The notes beneath the pieces are model-generated. The model worked only from the letters and a program-made list of their open reading frames with translations. It was not told the origin of the DNA and searched no databases. From contig CM037462.1 of NCBI GenBank assembly GCA_021014325.1, positions 3,752,318-3,816,317 of the forward strand: a stretch of 64,000 nt of DNA, given 5' to 3'. The position numbers were made by a program, and so were the translations under genes. Every line of letters begins with the position of its first letter. Within the stretch, counting starts at the first letter, position 1. Positions 63,701-64,000 of this stretch are shown in pieces. Origin of the DNA: Plazaster borealis. Lineage: Eukaryota > Echinodermata > Asteroidea > Forcipulatida > Labidiasteridae.

Positions 63701-64000
63701 TGAAAAAGTAGTTCCGGATCGAGCTGTCCCAAGATGCATTGGTGTTAATGCTGGGGGAAGTCGGCGTTCGATTAGCTCATGGCAAGGGCTCACCCGGATG
63801 AACACACTGGGGTCGACCCGGGGAAGCTAATCGAACGCACCCTGTATAATACATGGGGACATTGACTTCCAAAATGGCGCGATTATTGTGATGATGACGT
63901 CAGAATAATTGGGTCAAAAGACCAACCTTTCGACAGAAATATTCAAAATATTGTGTTTTGTTTTTAGGTGCTGTATGATTCATGACGAATGCTATGATTC
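60684..64000 (+). CDS. Secreted phospholipase A2, copy 4 (runs off window)
   Basis: Exons 60684-60732, 62118-62271 and 63968 to beyond 64000. A recent duplicate of copy 2. The signal peptide differs by one residue. Exon 2 has the calcium loop YGCWCGLGG, and exon 3 begins CCMIHDECY, so the catalytic His-Asp pair is kept. Compared with copy 2, nearly all differences in exons 2 and 3 change the residue. No stop or frame break is seen in the part present. Exon 4 lies beyond the window, so intactness is unproven. Confidence 0.9.
60900..61135 (-). repeat. SINE family B in PLA2 copy 4 intron 1
   Basis: Same insertion as at 50010-50270, cut short on the head side at a deletion. Confidence 0.83.
61242..61932. 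mobile_element. TA-target inverted-repeat element, proven by empty site
   Basis: Copy 2 reads ccaggctatttgtatg; copy 4 reads ccaggcta, then 690 bases, then tttgtatg. Ends tagactgcgcaag and cttgcacagtcca. No transposase frame. Confidence 0.9.
62118..62271 (+). CDS. PLA2 copy 4 exon 2: calcium loop
   Basis: A 154-nt exon after aatgtag, donor GA|GTAAGG. The first 47 bases equal copy 2; the rest carries about 18 changes, about 14 of them in codons that change the residue. Confidence 0.94.
62305..62932. mobile_element. ACGTT-rich element in PLA2 copy 4 intron 2
   Basis: Same position and ends as 51392-52035. Confidence 0.83.
63314..63846. mobile_element. GC-rich inverted-repeat element in PLA2 copy 4 intron 2
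   Basis: Ends agggtcgattagcttccccg and cggggaagctaatcgaacgc with CCCGGGTCGAC motifs. Absent from copy 2 intron 2. Confidence 0.82.
63968..64000 (+). CDS. PLA2 copy 4 exon 3 (partial at edge)
   Basis: Begins after tttttag with the phase 2 G, then CCMIHDECYD. All four base differences from copy 2 in these 33 bases change a residue. Cut by the window end. Confidence 0.9.

Larger units (their letters stand above)
59385..64000. repeat. Segmental duplication, right copy (PLA2 copy 4)
   Basis: Counterpart of 47425-52850. Insertions special to this copy are 61242-61932 and about 63314-63846. Confidence 0.9.

Overview
The window looks like eukaryotic, intron-rich, AT-rich genomic DNA from a marine deuterostome invertebrate. 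The best fit is an echinoderm, probably a starfish. That call is inference: it rests on a receptor tyrosine phosphatase with fibronectin-III repeats, a tandem set of group-I-like secreted phospholipase A2 (PLA2) genes of the kind known from starfish, and very many tRNA-derived SINEs and short inverted-repeat elements. Nothing looks prokaryotic.

Region 1 (475-37084, + strand) holds the 3' part of one large receptor-type protein tyrosine phosphatase (RPTP) gene. I resolve 25 exons whose reading phases join without a break and encode 1,123 residues: four fibronectin-III domains, one membrane helix, an intact catalytic domain (D1) and a second phosphatase domain (D2) whose active-site loops are broken. 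The 5' end of the gene lies left of the window. D1 and D2 share six intron positions, a fossil of the duplication that made the tandem. The intron that splits the D1 catalytic loop has a GC donor.

The RPTP introns are crowded with repeats: SINE families with tRNA-like heads, LINE 3' ends, TTAA-flanked inverted-repeat elements, long foldbacks, and 91-bp and 79-bp tandem arrays. One unusual array (about 15524-16490) is built from the 3' end and splice donor of the neighbouring coding exon.

Region 2 (37085-41800) is the gene's 3' flank, with a SINE and two inverted-repeat elements.

Region 3 (41824-64000) is a PLA2 cluster, all on the + strand. Copy 1 (41930-45641) and copy 2 (49803-54162) are complete four-exon genes. 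Copy 3 (58245-58299) is a promoter plus signal-peptide exon joined to the tail of a former intron 3, so it is a pseudogene. Copy 4 (60684 to the window edge) is a recent segmental duplicate of copy 2, and its third exon runs off the edge. Copies 2 and 4 differ much more in coding sequence than in adjoining intron, and the differences are mostly amino-acid changing. Comparing the two also exposes filled and empty sites for several mobile elements, including a foldback that carries telomere-like TTAGGG repeats.

All exon borders come from reading splice sites and phase by eye. No alignment or search was run.
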